The translations under genes were made by a program, and so were the position numbers. A DNA stretch of 64,000 nucleotides, taken from positions 124,001-188,000 of the forward strand of contig DDSV01000052.1 of the NCBI GenBank assembly GCA_002344215.1, given 5' to 3'. The DNA comes from Akkermansiaceae bacterium UBA2381. GTDB taxonomy: Bacteria; Verrucomicrobiota; Verrucomicrobiia; Verrucomicrobiales; DEV007. Positions within the stretch are counted from its first letter, which is position 1; each line of letters opens with the position of its first letter. Positions 34,973 through 43,216 of this stretch are shown here, in pieces. The notes under the pieces are model-generated. The model did no database searches and was not told where the DNA came from. It saw nothing but the letters and a program-made list of their open reading frames with translations.

Positions 34973-37690
34973 CTAGCGGAACCATCCTTCGGTCACGTAT
35001 TCGGTGATGAGGTAATGTTTGACCCCGTGCTCGAAGGGTTTTTCATCGAGCGTGATGATAACCGCGAGGGGTTCGTCATTCAGACCGACGACAGAATCCA
35101 GTTTCTTCGCCACTTCGGAATCCTTTTTCACAAAGGCGTATTCGGAAAATTCGTTCAGATCACCGTAAGGCGGGTTGATCTGATAGACATTGTAGGACGC
35201 CAGGTCCTTGAATCCTTCGCGATCACTGCCGTAGTAGTCCGAGACCCTCTCAACAACGACCCGGAAGGTCGACGGTCTCGGCATTTTGCCATCCCGGAAT
35301 CTGACAAAGTGCCGGTCGAAAAACTCCGAGTAGATCTCCCAATCAACCTTCAGGTTGCCATCCTCCACCCGGACGATCAGAGGAAAGCCCTGGTCCTGAT
35401 CACTCGTTGAAACCAGATAGACCCAGAAAGGGCCGCCGAGCGAGGCCTCTTTCTCCATTTGAAACAACTGGAGAGAGAAACGGTCGATCTTCTTGTCCGC
35501 CCATTTTCCGTAATAGTCTCCGATCGCGGAACGCAGACTTTCCCCCTGGTAGGTGTATTTGATCCGGGTCTCCCAATCCGGTGCCCGCAGGAATGCATCG
35601 ATCAGGTCATTCGTGTTCCGCAGGGGACTGTCGCCGGCCGCCGGTGCCGCAAAAGTGGCGGGAGGATTGTAGTTGGCCGCCCCCCCCGGAGTCGCCGCAG
35701 CGGGATTTGCCGCGGCCCCTGGTCCAGCCTCACTTTGTGTCGGGGAGGCATTCGGGCTTGCTCCTTTGAAAGAATCAATGGCGCTGTCAACGGGATCCGG
35801 AACCGGCGTTTTGACGGCGGGCTCGGCGGGAGCTTCTGCAGCAACGAGCGGATCGCTCCCATTGACGACCCGGGCTACCCGCTCGTCGAAGGACAAAGCA
35901 GGTGTTTCCGCGACTGCGGCAGGTTCTGTGACCGTTTCCTGCCCGATCTCAGGTTTCGGAATGGCAGCCTCGGCGGGAGGCGGCGGAATCGCCCCGGTTG
36001 AACGCACCGTCGCGGCTGACTCCTCACGAAGCATCGCGACCGGGTCGATCACCGGGGGAGCACCATCAATGGAGGGCTCCTCCACCACCGCGGGTGACAC
36101 CGATCCCTTTTCCCCGGCCACAGGGTCACTGCCCTCGGTCTGGCCAGCATATGAGGCCTGCGGATCGAGTCCGCCCATGAGATTAATCAGAAAGACAACC
36201 ACCACAGTGGCGATGACGGCCGCCCCGCCTATTCCGCAAAGCATCACGACCGCTGTTTTGCTCATTCCCTTTGAAGCACCGGGAGGCGCGCCAAAAAGTT
36301 CGTCGAGAACATCACCTTCGTCCTTCAAATCAGAGGTTTCGACCGTCTCACGGGTGAAGTCCGGAGCCCGTCTCTCAGTCGAGGGCTCCTCGTCGGGTTG
36401 CCGGGCAAAAAGCTTACCGACAGAACCTTCGTGAAGAGAGCTACCCTCGAACTCTCCATTGGTGAGACCTTCCGCCTCGTCATATTTTTTTGCCTTTAAC
36501 GATCCCAGCGTCGGAATCGGCTGGGTGTCCATGCTTTGCCAATCGGTCGACAAGGTCCGGTAGCCGGTCTCCTCGTTGCTTCCGGAGCCCGGCTGGACAC
36601 TCCATGGAAGATCCTTTGCGACGGGAGCTTGACTGACAGGAGCCGCCTCATTTTCAGCCCAATTGGGCGCGCCGGCACTGTCTCTCGAAAGCGGAGTGCT
36701 CTCCAGATCCGGGAAAATCATCTCACCCTCGGCATAGCTCTCACTGAGATCCGATCCGGCGTCCTCGACGTGGGAAAGCGTATCCTCAAAGGAGGGAAGC
36801 TCGATCTCGTCGAGAGGTATTGGCGGGAGTTCATTTCCGAAATCCTCGAGACTACCTTCATACGCAGCGGGATCCGCTTCACCGTAGGCCTCCCCGGATT
36901 CATGCGGGGTGAGATCCTGTTCGACCTCCGCCTGTTCTTCGGGAACGGCAGGAACGGCCGGAACGATAAAATCAGCCGGATTGAATTGATGTGCTCCGGC
37001 TCCCGGTTGCGGAAGTTTCACCACCATTCGACCGGGCTGGCTGCCCTCCTCTGCAAAGAGGAGCGAGGAGATGCTGCCTGAATCCTGCCCGGCAAGGGAA
37101 AAATCGAGTCTCGGCAGAGGAGACGCGGAAGCCGCAGTCTCGGTTCGAATCTCCGGGAGAAGCCCGGAACGCTGATTTACCTGAATCGGCTGGGTGATCG
37201 GTGCCAGCGGCGGGGGCTCCTCGATCGGGACATTCAACACCTCGACAACCACGTAGGGATCTTCCTCTTCCGGCATCGGGAGGACGGCGGGTTCCGGGGT
37301 GGGCTGCGTTTCCGCCACGGGTACCGGTAGCTCGCGTTCCAGCTGTGGAGATTGCCCGTTTGCGATGGGCTGAACCGGACGAGCCTGCCTGAGGGGAGGA
37401 TGGGCGGAAGTTTCTGTCTTTACTGCGGGCTCGGCAACCGCTGCCGCCGCCATGGGAGCGGACACGTGACTTCCCCCGGAAGAGGAGGAATAAGACCCCT
37501 GCCTTGGCCGGTGACTTTCAGAGGAAACGGAGCGACGCACTGGAGCATCATCCTCCACCGCCTCTGAGATATCGGCGGGCGCGGTAATCGTGGCACCGCA
37601 TTTTGGACAAGGCGCGGAGACACCCGCCAAATGGGTTGGTACTCGCAGCCTCGCCTGACAGCTGGTGCAGGTGAATTTGATCTTTTTCAC
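34973..37690 (-). CDS. Zinc-ribbon, low-complexity, single-TM protein with globular C-terminus
   Basis: The protein has 905 aa. Residues 8-31 form a zinc ribbon of the MJ0042 type (CTSC at 8-11, CPKC at 28-31). Residues 40-470 are acidic and proline/serine-rich and presumably disordered. One TM helix is clear at about 479-505 (VVMLCGIGGAAVIATVVVVFL). Beyond a second alanine/proline-rich linker, the last 210 residues look folded and NTF2-like or similar (DAFLRAPDWETRIKYTYQGE, GFPLIVRVEDGNLKVDWEIYSEFFD), ending EGWFR. So the ribbon is cytoplasmic and the C-terminal domain periplasmic. No function is known to me; related proteins appear in other Verrucomicrobia. Shared operon with xerD downstream. 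Confidence 0.85.
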   Translation of the reverse strand: MKKIKFTCTSCQARLRVPTHLAGVSAPCPKCGATITAPADISEAVEDDAPVRRSVSSESHRPRQGSYSSSSGGSHVSAPMAAAAVAEPAVKTETSAHPPLRQARPVQPIANGQSPQLERELPVPVAETQPTPEPAVLPMPEEEDPYVVVEVLNVPIEEPPPLAPITQPIQVNQRSGLLPEIRTETAASASPLPRLDFSLAGQDSGSISSLLFAEEGSQPGRMVVKLPQPGAGAHQFNPADFIVPAVPAVPEEQAEVEQDLTPHESGEAYGEADPAAYEGSLEDFGNELPPIPLDEIELPSFEDTLSHVEDAGSDLSESYAEGEMIFPDLESTPLSRDSAGAPNWAENEAAPVSQAPVAKDLPWSVQPGSGSNEETGYRTLSTDWQSMDTQPIPTLGSLKAKKYDEAEGLTNGEFEGSSLHEGSVGKLFARQPDEEPSTERRAPDFTRETVETSDLKDEGDVLDELFGAPPGASKGMSKTAVVMLCGIGGAAVIATVVVVFLINLMGGLDPQASYAGQTEGSDPVAGEKGSVSPAVVEEPSIDGAPPVIDPVAMLREESAATVRSTGAIPPPPAEAAIPKPEIGQETVTEPAAVAETPALSFDERVARVVNGSDPLVAAEAPAEPAVKTPVPDPVDSAIDSFKGASPNASPTQSEAGPGAAANPAAATPGGAANYNPPATFAAPAAGDSPLRNTNDLIDAFLRAPDWETRIKYTYQGESLRSAIGDYYGKWADKKIDRFSLQLFQMEKEASLGGPFWVYLVSTSDQDQGFPLIVRVEDGNLKVDWEIYSEFFDRHFVRFRDGKMPRPSTFRVVVERVSDYYGSDREGFKDLASYNVYQINPPYGDLNEFSEYAFVKKDSEVAKKLDSVVGLNDEPLAVIITLDEKPFEHGVKHYLITEYVTEGWFR

Positions 37691-37956
37691 TTCCTAAAGC
37701 CTCTAATGGGTTGAGAACGATGAGCGACTCCGTCGGACTGAATCTCTGATTTACAGACGAACGATCAAATGCGGGGATTAGACAAATCTGATGGATCGTG
37801 TCAGAGCCCATTCCGGCTGGCGACAAAAAATATTAACATTGATACGCACATTCGCAAGAAATGTTTCCAATATTTTAAAATTAAGGGAATGTTTACTATC
37901 AAGATTGAGAAAATCCCCCGTTCTTTTTAAAAATACCATTGAATTGAAGCCAATTC
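37691..37956. promoter_or_regulatory. AT-rich intergenic region upstream of the zinc-ribbon gene
   Basis: This 266-bp gap is strikingly AT-rich compared with its surroundings; 37820-37940 contains runs such as aatattttaaaattaa and tctttttaaaaataccatt. It must hold the promoter of the minus-strand zinc-ribbon gene (start 37690). No convincing -35/-10 pair or terminator was singled out. The motif aaataccatt occurs here, and in reverse orientation (aatggtattt) just before the hybrid kinase gene at about 43198-43207; this may be chance. Confidence 0.4.
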
Positions 37957-39291
37957 TCACGCTTCAACCCGGCAAGGCACGAGGATCGCGTCGCGCATGC
38001 CGTGGAGGATTTTCTTATCCGACGGACATATCGTCGCCAGCACTCCCCCCAGCTTGACCGCCCGGGTGAGATCATCGACGAAATAATAGGGACACAAACG
38101 CACCCGGCCTTCCATCATTTCGACCTCACCTTTCTCCTCGTTCCACCAGGGATGGGAAATGACCCGTCCCGTATGAAAACGCTGCAGAACATAGGGAGCG
38201 GTCTCAAACGATGTGATGGCCTCATCGATCGCTGTGGCCCACTCCGTCTGCGAGGCATCCTGACCGATCGTGACACTGCGGCTTCCCCAGGCGCGCTCAT
38301 TAAAACCGCTTAACTTCAGCACCAGTTCTCTCTCGCTCTGGGAGAACTGTTTCATCTCTGCAAAACTCTGGATTTCCAGACCCGGGATGGCCGCGTGATG
38401 GGGAACTTTCGCCGGATCAACGACCCAACTCCGCGGGAAGATCTCACGAAGCCGTTTCCAGTTGCCGTCCCGGAGTTCACGGCGCCAGATCTCACGCAGC
38501 GGGTGGGACCAGAACAGGGCCGACCACATTTTCTCCTCAATCCAGGGTTTGAACGGGCTGCTCACCTCGATCTGCCCGGAGGCGGCTGCGGCCATCAATG
38601 ACTCGATCCCGGGAATATTCGGGAGATCGAACAGTTCAAAAAACCGGTACACATCCCGGTTCCCTATCGTGTAATTCTCGGCTGACTCGACCCGCCAGTC
38701 GCCCGGCAGTTGATCGGCCAGCCACTGCATTTCGGGCCGATAGTCGCCTGATTCAGTTGAAACGAGAATATCCGCCTCGCCCCGGCGAAAGATTGAGGCA
38801 AAGCCATCGAGCATTCCACGGGCTCCGCCTACGATGCGGTGACCGGGATTCATCGACGCATAAATTCCTCCGAGCCAGGCCGTGAGCCCGATTCCACCGG
38901 GGACGGAATCGAGTTCCGTGGCTGAGAACCCGTCTGCAGTGAGGATCAGATCAGGACGGATCACCCGGGGAGTCTCCTCGAGAGTAGCGGGCGAGAATCC
39001 GGCCTCGAGCAGGCCGGCTGGCTTTCCCCGGTTGAGGTAGTCGGCGATCCAGGATGGCAGGGATCCATTCCGGCTTCTCCGGTAAATGAGGTCGCAGGCT
39101 TTCTGGAAGCGATAGAGAACGGGGCCGAGATTTTCGAGCACCTTCACCTCCTTCGTGCTCAGGACAAAAGGTTCCGGGGAAATGCGCCAGGCTTTCTCCG
39201 CAAAGAGCCCTCCCGTGGGCAGGGCTGCCTTAACTCCTTCGGCTTTGCGTTGCCAATCCTGCATTCGGTTGCTTCCAGTCGAGACGGTCAT
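37957..39291 (-). CDS. ATP-grasp-like protein of unknown function
   Basis: The protein has 444 aa and no signal peptide. Parts resemble ATP-grasp enzymes, especially circularly permuted ones: RPDLILTADGFSATELDSVPGGIG in the N-terminal half, ELVLKLSGFNERAWGSRSV and PYVLQRFHTGRVISHPWW in the C-terminal half, where a lysine and glycine-rich loop would bind ATP. I did not identify a metal-binding E/N pair, so the assignment is tentative. ATP-grasp proteins ligate a carboxylate to an amine or thiol. The ATG overlaps the ruvA stop by 4 bp, so it is translated after RuvA; no functional link to recombination is known. Confidence 0.6.
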   Translation of the reverse strand: MTVSTGSNRMQDWQRKAEGVKAALPTGGLFAEKAWRISPEPFVLSTKEVKVLENLGPVLYRFQKACDLIYRRSRNGSLPSWIADYLNRGKPAGLLEAGFSPATLEETPRVIRPDLILTADGFSATELDSVPGGIGLTAWLGGIYASMNPGHRIVGGARGMLDGFASIFRRGEADILVSTESGDYRPEMQWLADQLPGDWRVESAENYTIGNRDVYRFFELFDLPNIPGIESLMAAAASGQIEVSSPFKPWIEEKMWSALFWSHPLREIWRRELRDGNWKRLREIFPRSWVVDPAKVPHHAAIPGLEIQSFAEMKQFSQSERELVLKLSGFNERAWGSRSVTIGQDASQTEWATAIDEAITSFETAPYVLQRFHTGRVISHPWWNEEKGEVEMMEGRVRLCPYYFVDDLTRAVKLGGVLATICPSDKKILHGMRDAILVPCRVEA

Positions 39292-39887
39292 CCCTGTAGT
39301 AGTCGCAGGGCGGCCCGCAACATTTCATCCGGTTTTGTCAATTCCACCGGAAGTTTTTCGATCGCCTTCTGAGCCTCGACCTGCTTGTAGCCGAGTGAGA
39401 TCAGCGCAAGGAGCGCGTCATTCTTCGCCGCCGCTTCGGGGGTGAGGGTCGATTGAACGGACTGGGCCTTCCAGGCGTCCTTCACTCCGACCTTGTCGCC
39501 CAACTCGAGGACAATCCGTTCGGCCGTCTTTTTCCCGAGTCCGCGGATCTTTGAAAGGGTGAGAATGTCCCCGCCCACCACGGCGTCTTTGAAGTCCGAT
39601 GCCGCCATTCCACTGAGAATCGACATGGCCACTTTCGGACCCACTCCGGAGACGTGATTGATGAGGAGACGGAAGAGGTCACGGGCAGATTCGTCGGGAA
39701 AACCATAGAGAGTTTGTTCCTGCTCCCGGATATGATGATGGGTGAGAACCCTGACCTGTGAACCGATCTGGCCGAAGATCTCATCTCCGAAGAGAGGGAC
39801 CGTCACCTCGTAGCCCACTCCGGCGGCACAAATAACGAGCCGACCCGGCCAGCTTTCCTCGAGGGTTCCTTGTAGAAAAGTGATCAT
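39288..39887 (-). CDS. ruvA: Holliday junction branch migration protein RuvA
   Basis: The protein has 199 aa, the standard length. It has the N-terminal OB-fold start MITFLQGTLEE, HHHIREQEQTLYGFPD, the helix-hairpin-helix motifs LLINHVSGVGPKVAMSIL and LSKIRGLGKKTAERIVLEL, and a C-terminal domain (ALLALISLGYKQVEAQKAI) that binds RuvB. It forms a tetramer on Holliday junctions. ruvB and ruvC are not in the window. The downstream ATP-grasp-like gene overlaps by 4 bp. The gene is divergent from the secreted 213-aa protein gene at 39923, with only 35 bp between the start codons. Confidence 0.97.
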   Translation of the reverse strand: MITFLQGTLEESWPGRLVICAAGVGYEVTVPLFGDEIFGQIGSQVRVLTHHHIREQEQTLYGFPDESARDLFRLLINHVSGVGPKVAMSILSGMAASDFKDAVVGGDILTLSKIRGLGKKTAERIVLELGDKVGVKDAWKAQSVQSTLTPEAAAKNDALLALISLGYKQVEAQKAIEKLPVELTKPDEMLRAALRLLQG

Positions 39888-39922
39888 CCGCGTTTAGTTT
39901 CACCCAACTCCTTCCCTGCCCG

Positions 39923-40564
39923 ATGGCAACTGGATTTCAGATGATACGTTTGCCCGCCATAGTATTCCTTGCCGCAGCCCTTGCAATCCCGCTTCCCGGA
40001 GAGGAAAAGGATGCTCCGGCCCGTCGTATCGGGGTGATTTTCGAAGGTACCTTTGAAAAAGTCGATATTACCCTGCCAATCGACGGTGCCCGCAAGACGC
40101 AACTGGTCGGCTACTACGAGTGGGACTTTGGAGTTCGCCCCTTCACGGAAAAGGTGTGGAACGAACGCGGGCTCACCCGCAAGAAATTGATCCCCCTGGC
40201 GAAAACCGTCGCCAAAGAGCTTCTCCAGACGGTTGAGTCTGAACTGGTAAGGGACTCACGCGGAGTCATCCTCTATGCCATTCTCACCGACAAGAATCCC
40301 TTCCTGACGAGCGTCCTCCTCTCGCCCGATCTGATCGAACGCTTCCGGGAAACACTCGGCGATCGCATTCATGCCGTCATCGTCGAGCGGCACCGGATTT
40401 ATCTCTTTCCCGCCACCGGGGGCCTCCTTCAGGAATACGGCCCCGCCCTTGTCGAGGAATTCCAGCGCGCCTCCCTCCCCGTCAGCCTCGAAGTGTTCCT
40501 GATTGATGACGACGGCTACCGGGTCATCGGAGAACTGGAACGCCCCGATTCGACGGAGCAATAA
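39923..40564 (+). CDS. Secreted protein of unknown function
   Basis: The protein has 213 aa with a signal peptide, MIRLPAIVFLAAALAIPLPGEE, starting at an internal Met (39941); the ATG at 39923 adds 6 residues and either could be used. The mature part starts with GVIFEGTFEKVDITLPIDGARK, has GVILYAILTDKNPFLTSVLLSP, a charged central region and a C-terminal VSLEVFLIDDDGYRVIGELER. I recognise no family. It has no strong ribosome site upstream. Its stop lies 13 bp from the 3' end of the convergent 813-aa gene. Confidence 0.7.
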   Translation: MATGFQMIRLPAIVFLAAALAIPLPGEEKDAPARRIGVIFEGTFEKVDITLPIDGARKTQLVGYYEWDFGVRPFTEKVWNERGLTRKKLIPLAKTVAKELLQTVESELVRDSRGVILYAILTDKNPFLTSVLLSPDLIERFRETLGDRIHAVIVERHRIYLFPATGGLLQEYGPALVEEFQRASLPVSLEVFLIDDDGYRVIGELERPDSTEQ

Positions 40565-40577
40565 GTCGCTCTTTTTC

Positions 40578-43019
40578 CTACTGATATTCAAGCCAGGCCG
40601 TGACCCGCGCAGGTTGATCGGAACGAAACCGGACCCAATAAGCCTGAAACGACGGGGGAAAGGAATATACTTCCGGCGTTCCCGCTTCCATCGCAAAGTG
40701 ACGGTATTCAACCCAGTCACCCATTCCCGTGAGATCGACCTCGATGCGGATCCCGGTCTCTGCCGAAGCAGACAGGGTGAGTTCTTTGCTGTCGTAGCCG
40801 GTCATGAGGTAGGGATCAGAGACTTCGTCGGCTTTCACCTCAGTATCCTTCCACGGTCCGCCCGAACCGACGGGTTTACCGAGTTCCCAGAGATCGTCGA
40901 TAGCCCCGACCCAGAGTCCGGTCTTTCCGTCGCTGCTGCGGATGATGTGCCGGTTCTCCCCCGCCAGGGCGAGGTCGACACCGGAAACAACAAGGAGTCC
41001 CCGATAGCTGCAATAATCCACGATTCGCAGTCCGTGGGTGGCGACGGGGCGAACCCGGCTGAAGCCGGCCGCATTTTCGGCGGGCAGTTCAAAAAAGGTA
41101 CCGTGGCAATTGAAAAGGTCGCGTTCCGTCGCGACCTCGCGGCAGAGGCGCTCCCCTCCCAACGGACCGGCCCGGTCGAATGCGGCATTGCCCCGGGGGA
41201 GGCGGAATCGTTTCCCCGCGTCGTCCGTGTAAATCACGGATGCGGCATCGGTCGTGATGACTCCCTCGCGTGAAGGAATCGCGGCATGCTTCTCGAGCCA
41301 GCCAAGTTCCTCCGGATTGGTTTCCGGTGTCAATGTCAGGGTATCGGACAGGGTATAGAGCCCGAGTGAACCCTCTGTGGTCTTCGCAGCGAAATGGAGG
41401 TTGCGTTTATTTTCGCTCCGGGCGCGAATGACACCGCCGGAGCGAGCAGACGATTCTCCGTCCGAGACGGAAGATATTCCGGCGAATTTCAGAGGCGTTT
41501 CGCCCGCCGCCGCACGCTCGTCGTCACCTTTATTCGTGAAGGCGGCGGTCAATCCGGTGGCATCAACGGAGGGAACCAGACGGATCCAGACACCTGTTTC
41601 ATCGTCCTTAAACCCGGTAAAGAGGTAGCCATTCGGCGGAATCACCTCGGTGCGCAGCGGCTCCCAGATCCCCTTCCCTTCGCGGTCGACTTCGAGGGCA
41701 AGACTCAATTCAGCGGCACCGGTATGAACCAGATGGAGGGCACGATTTTTCAACCCGCCGAAGAGATAGGGATCGGACTTTGTCCCGGCAGCGACGTCTT
41801 CCTTCAGCCACACCAATCCGCGCCCGAGGACGGGTCCAAGGTGGTCAAGTTTTTCCGGATCGACAAACCAGAGGTTCGACTGCGACTGGGGTGCGGCGAC
41901 CTCTCCCTTGGCACGGCGTTTGTTGAGGAACTCACTCTTCGCCGTGTCATCGCATCCGAAAACAAGGCGGTCCTGCCAACGGCAGAAATCTCCGATGACC
42001 TTGAGGTAGGATGACCTCGGCGCTATGCCTGAAGTATTGGCGAGGGAGAAGTTTTTTGGAAAGCGCCAGAACATGCCGTGCATGGTCATGAGCAGGTCAT
42101 CCCCCTCCCCGATCTCCCGGATGCGCGGCCACTCGGTATTCCATCCGTGGGCCCCATCATAGCTGTGACTCGCTTTCGGAAGCCGGTAGGAATGCCACTC
42201 TCTCCCGTCGAGGAGCATGAGAATAAGCGACTTCGCGTCCCATCCGATGCTCCAAAGCGGATCCGTCGCCGGATTTTCATTTCCATAAATCCCACCGGGA
42301 CCGGTCACCTCGGTGAACTGGGTGCGACGCACGACCTTCCAGTCCTTACCGTCCCACTCCGCAAGCACACCTGAATCGATGAAGGGATCCCGGCGTGCCT
42401 CGGCGGAGTTTTCTCCGTTATTGGCATACACAAGCCGCCCCTGGCCGGAATACATTCCCTTGCCATGATAACCCGGCAGATCGGCCTTGGGACCCGGGGT
42501 TTTGTCCTGTTCGTCGCGGTAGAGCGGGGTGACGGCGAGTGACTTCACATCGATCTCATAGAGGGCTTCCTCCATCGAAGCAGAGTATATCCTGCCAGCC
42601 GGATCGCTGAGATGCCGGGCATTCGCGGTGGGCCGGCCGAACATGGCGCTGTAGGGAATCACCCGCACGATCCCCTTTTCATTGATGACGTAGGGCCCGA
42701 TGAAGAGCTGATTTGACTCCCGATGGATCATTCGATTTGCCGGCGTTCCTCCGATGGACTCGGGGCGGACCTTCAACTCAAGGCCGGGAGTAATTTCATA
42801 GAGTTTGTCAGACGACCCTTTCGGCATATGTGGCGCATAGGTTAGGGCCCATAGACTGCCCGCCCAGGGAACAACCGCTCCGGTTCCGCATTCGCCCTCA
42901 TCGTTAAAAAAAGCCAGGTGAGGATAGATCCCGCTCCAGGATTCCTGCGCTTTCGAAGAGCAGGGGAAAAGCAGGGCCAGAGAGAATAATGATATCTGAT
43001 GGCGCGGAGAGATTCTCAT
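40578..43019 (-). CDS. Secreted protein with tandem duplicated beta domains
   Basis: The start at 43019 gives 813 aa with a signal peptide (FSLALLFPCSSKAQES); the frame extending to 43112 was rejected. The N-terminal half resembles a beta-propeller (SLWALTYAPH, GRIYSASMEEALYEID, GRLVYANNGE). Two similar units then follow: about 308-497 (LMTMHGMFWRFP ... SDPYLFGGLKNRALHL ... GVWIRLVP) and about 634-813 (FNCHGTFFELP ... SDPYLMTGYDSKELTL ... AYWVRFRS), each with a propeller-like blade and a beta-sandwich. No catalytic site was recognised, so an adhesion, binding or structural role is as likely as an enzyme. It ends 13 bp from the convergent 213-aa gene. Confidence 0.8.
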   Translation of the reverse strand: MRISPRHQISLFSLALLFPCSSKAQESWSGIYPHLAFFNDEGECGTGAVVPWAGSLWALTYAPHMPKGSSDKLYEITPGLELKVRPESIGGTPANRMIHRESNQLFIGPYVINEKGIVRVIPYSAMFGRPTANARHLSDPAGRIYSASMEEALYEIDVKSLAVTPLYRDEQDKTPGPKADLPGYHGKGMYSGQGRLVYANNGENSAEARRDPFIDSGVLAEWDGKDWKVVRRTQFTEVTGPGGIYGNENPATDPLWSIGWDAKSLILMLLDGREWHSYRLPKASHSYDGAHGWNTEWPRIREIGEGDDLLMTMHGMFWRFPKNFSLANTSGIAPRSSYLKVIGDFCRWQDRLVFGCDDTAKSEFLNKRRAKGEVAAPQSQSNLWFVDPEKLDHLGPVLGRGLVWLKEDVAAGTKSDPYLFGGLKNRALHLVHTGAAELSLALEVDREGKGIWEPLRTEVIPPNGYLFTGFKDDETGVWIRLVPSVDATGLTAAFTNKGDDERAAAGETPLKFAGISSVSDGESSARSGGVIRARSENKRNLHFAAKTTEGSLGLYTLSDTLTLTPETNPEELGWLEKHAAIPSREGVITTDAASVIYTDDAGKRFRLPRGNAAFDRAGPLGGERLCREVATERDLFNCHGTFFELPAENAAGFSRVRPVATHGLRIVDYCSYRGLLVVSGVDLALAGENRHIIRSSDGKTGLWVGAIDDLWELGKPVGSGGPWKDTEVKADEVSDPYLMTGYDSKELTLSASAETGIRIEVDLTGMGDWVEYRHFAMEAGTPEVYSFPPSFQAYWVRFRSDQPARVTAWLEYQ

Positions 43020-43216
43020 AAACAAGGACTTAGGACGAAACAGGAAAACGGGGAGACAGACACAGGATAAAGTCATTTTCGACGACGTTCGGACAGATTT
43101 AGTTCGAATCACTCGCCATCAGCGCCCAAAACCGCGACCAAAACGTCACCACAATATCTAACAAACGGAAAAACCAGTTCTTGTTTTTTTAAAAATAATG
43201 GTATTTACTACTATTT
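43020..43216. promoter_or_regulatory. Divergent promoter region between the 813-aa gene and the hybrid kinase
   Basis: The 197-bp gap separates divergent genes and should hold both promoters. The last 40 bp before the kinase ATG are AT-rich (ttgttttttt at 43181-43190, then aaaaataatggtatttacta). The TTGTTT there could be a -35 box, with a -10 near 43202-43209, but the spacing is uncertain. No clear Shine-Dalgarno site precedes the ATG at 43217. Confidence 0.3.
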
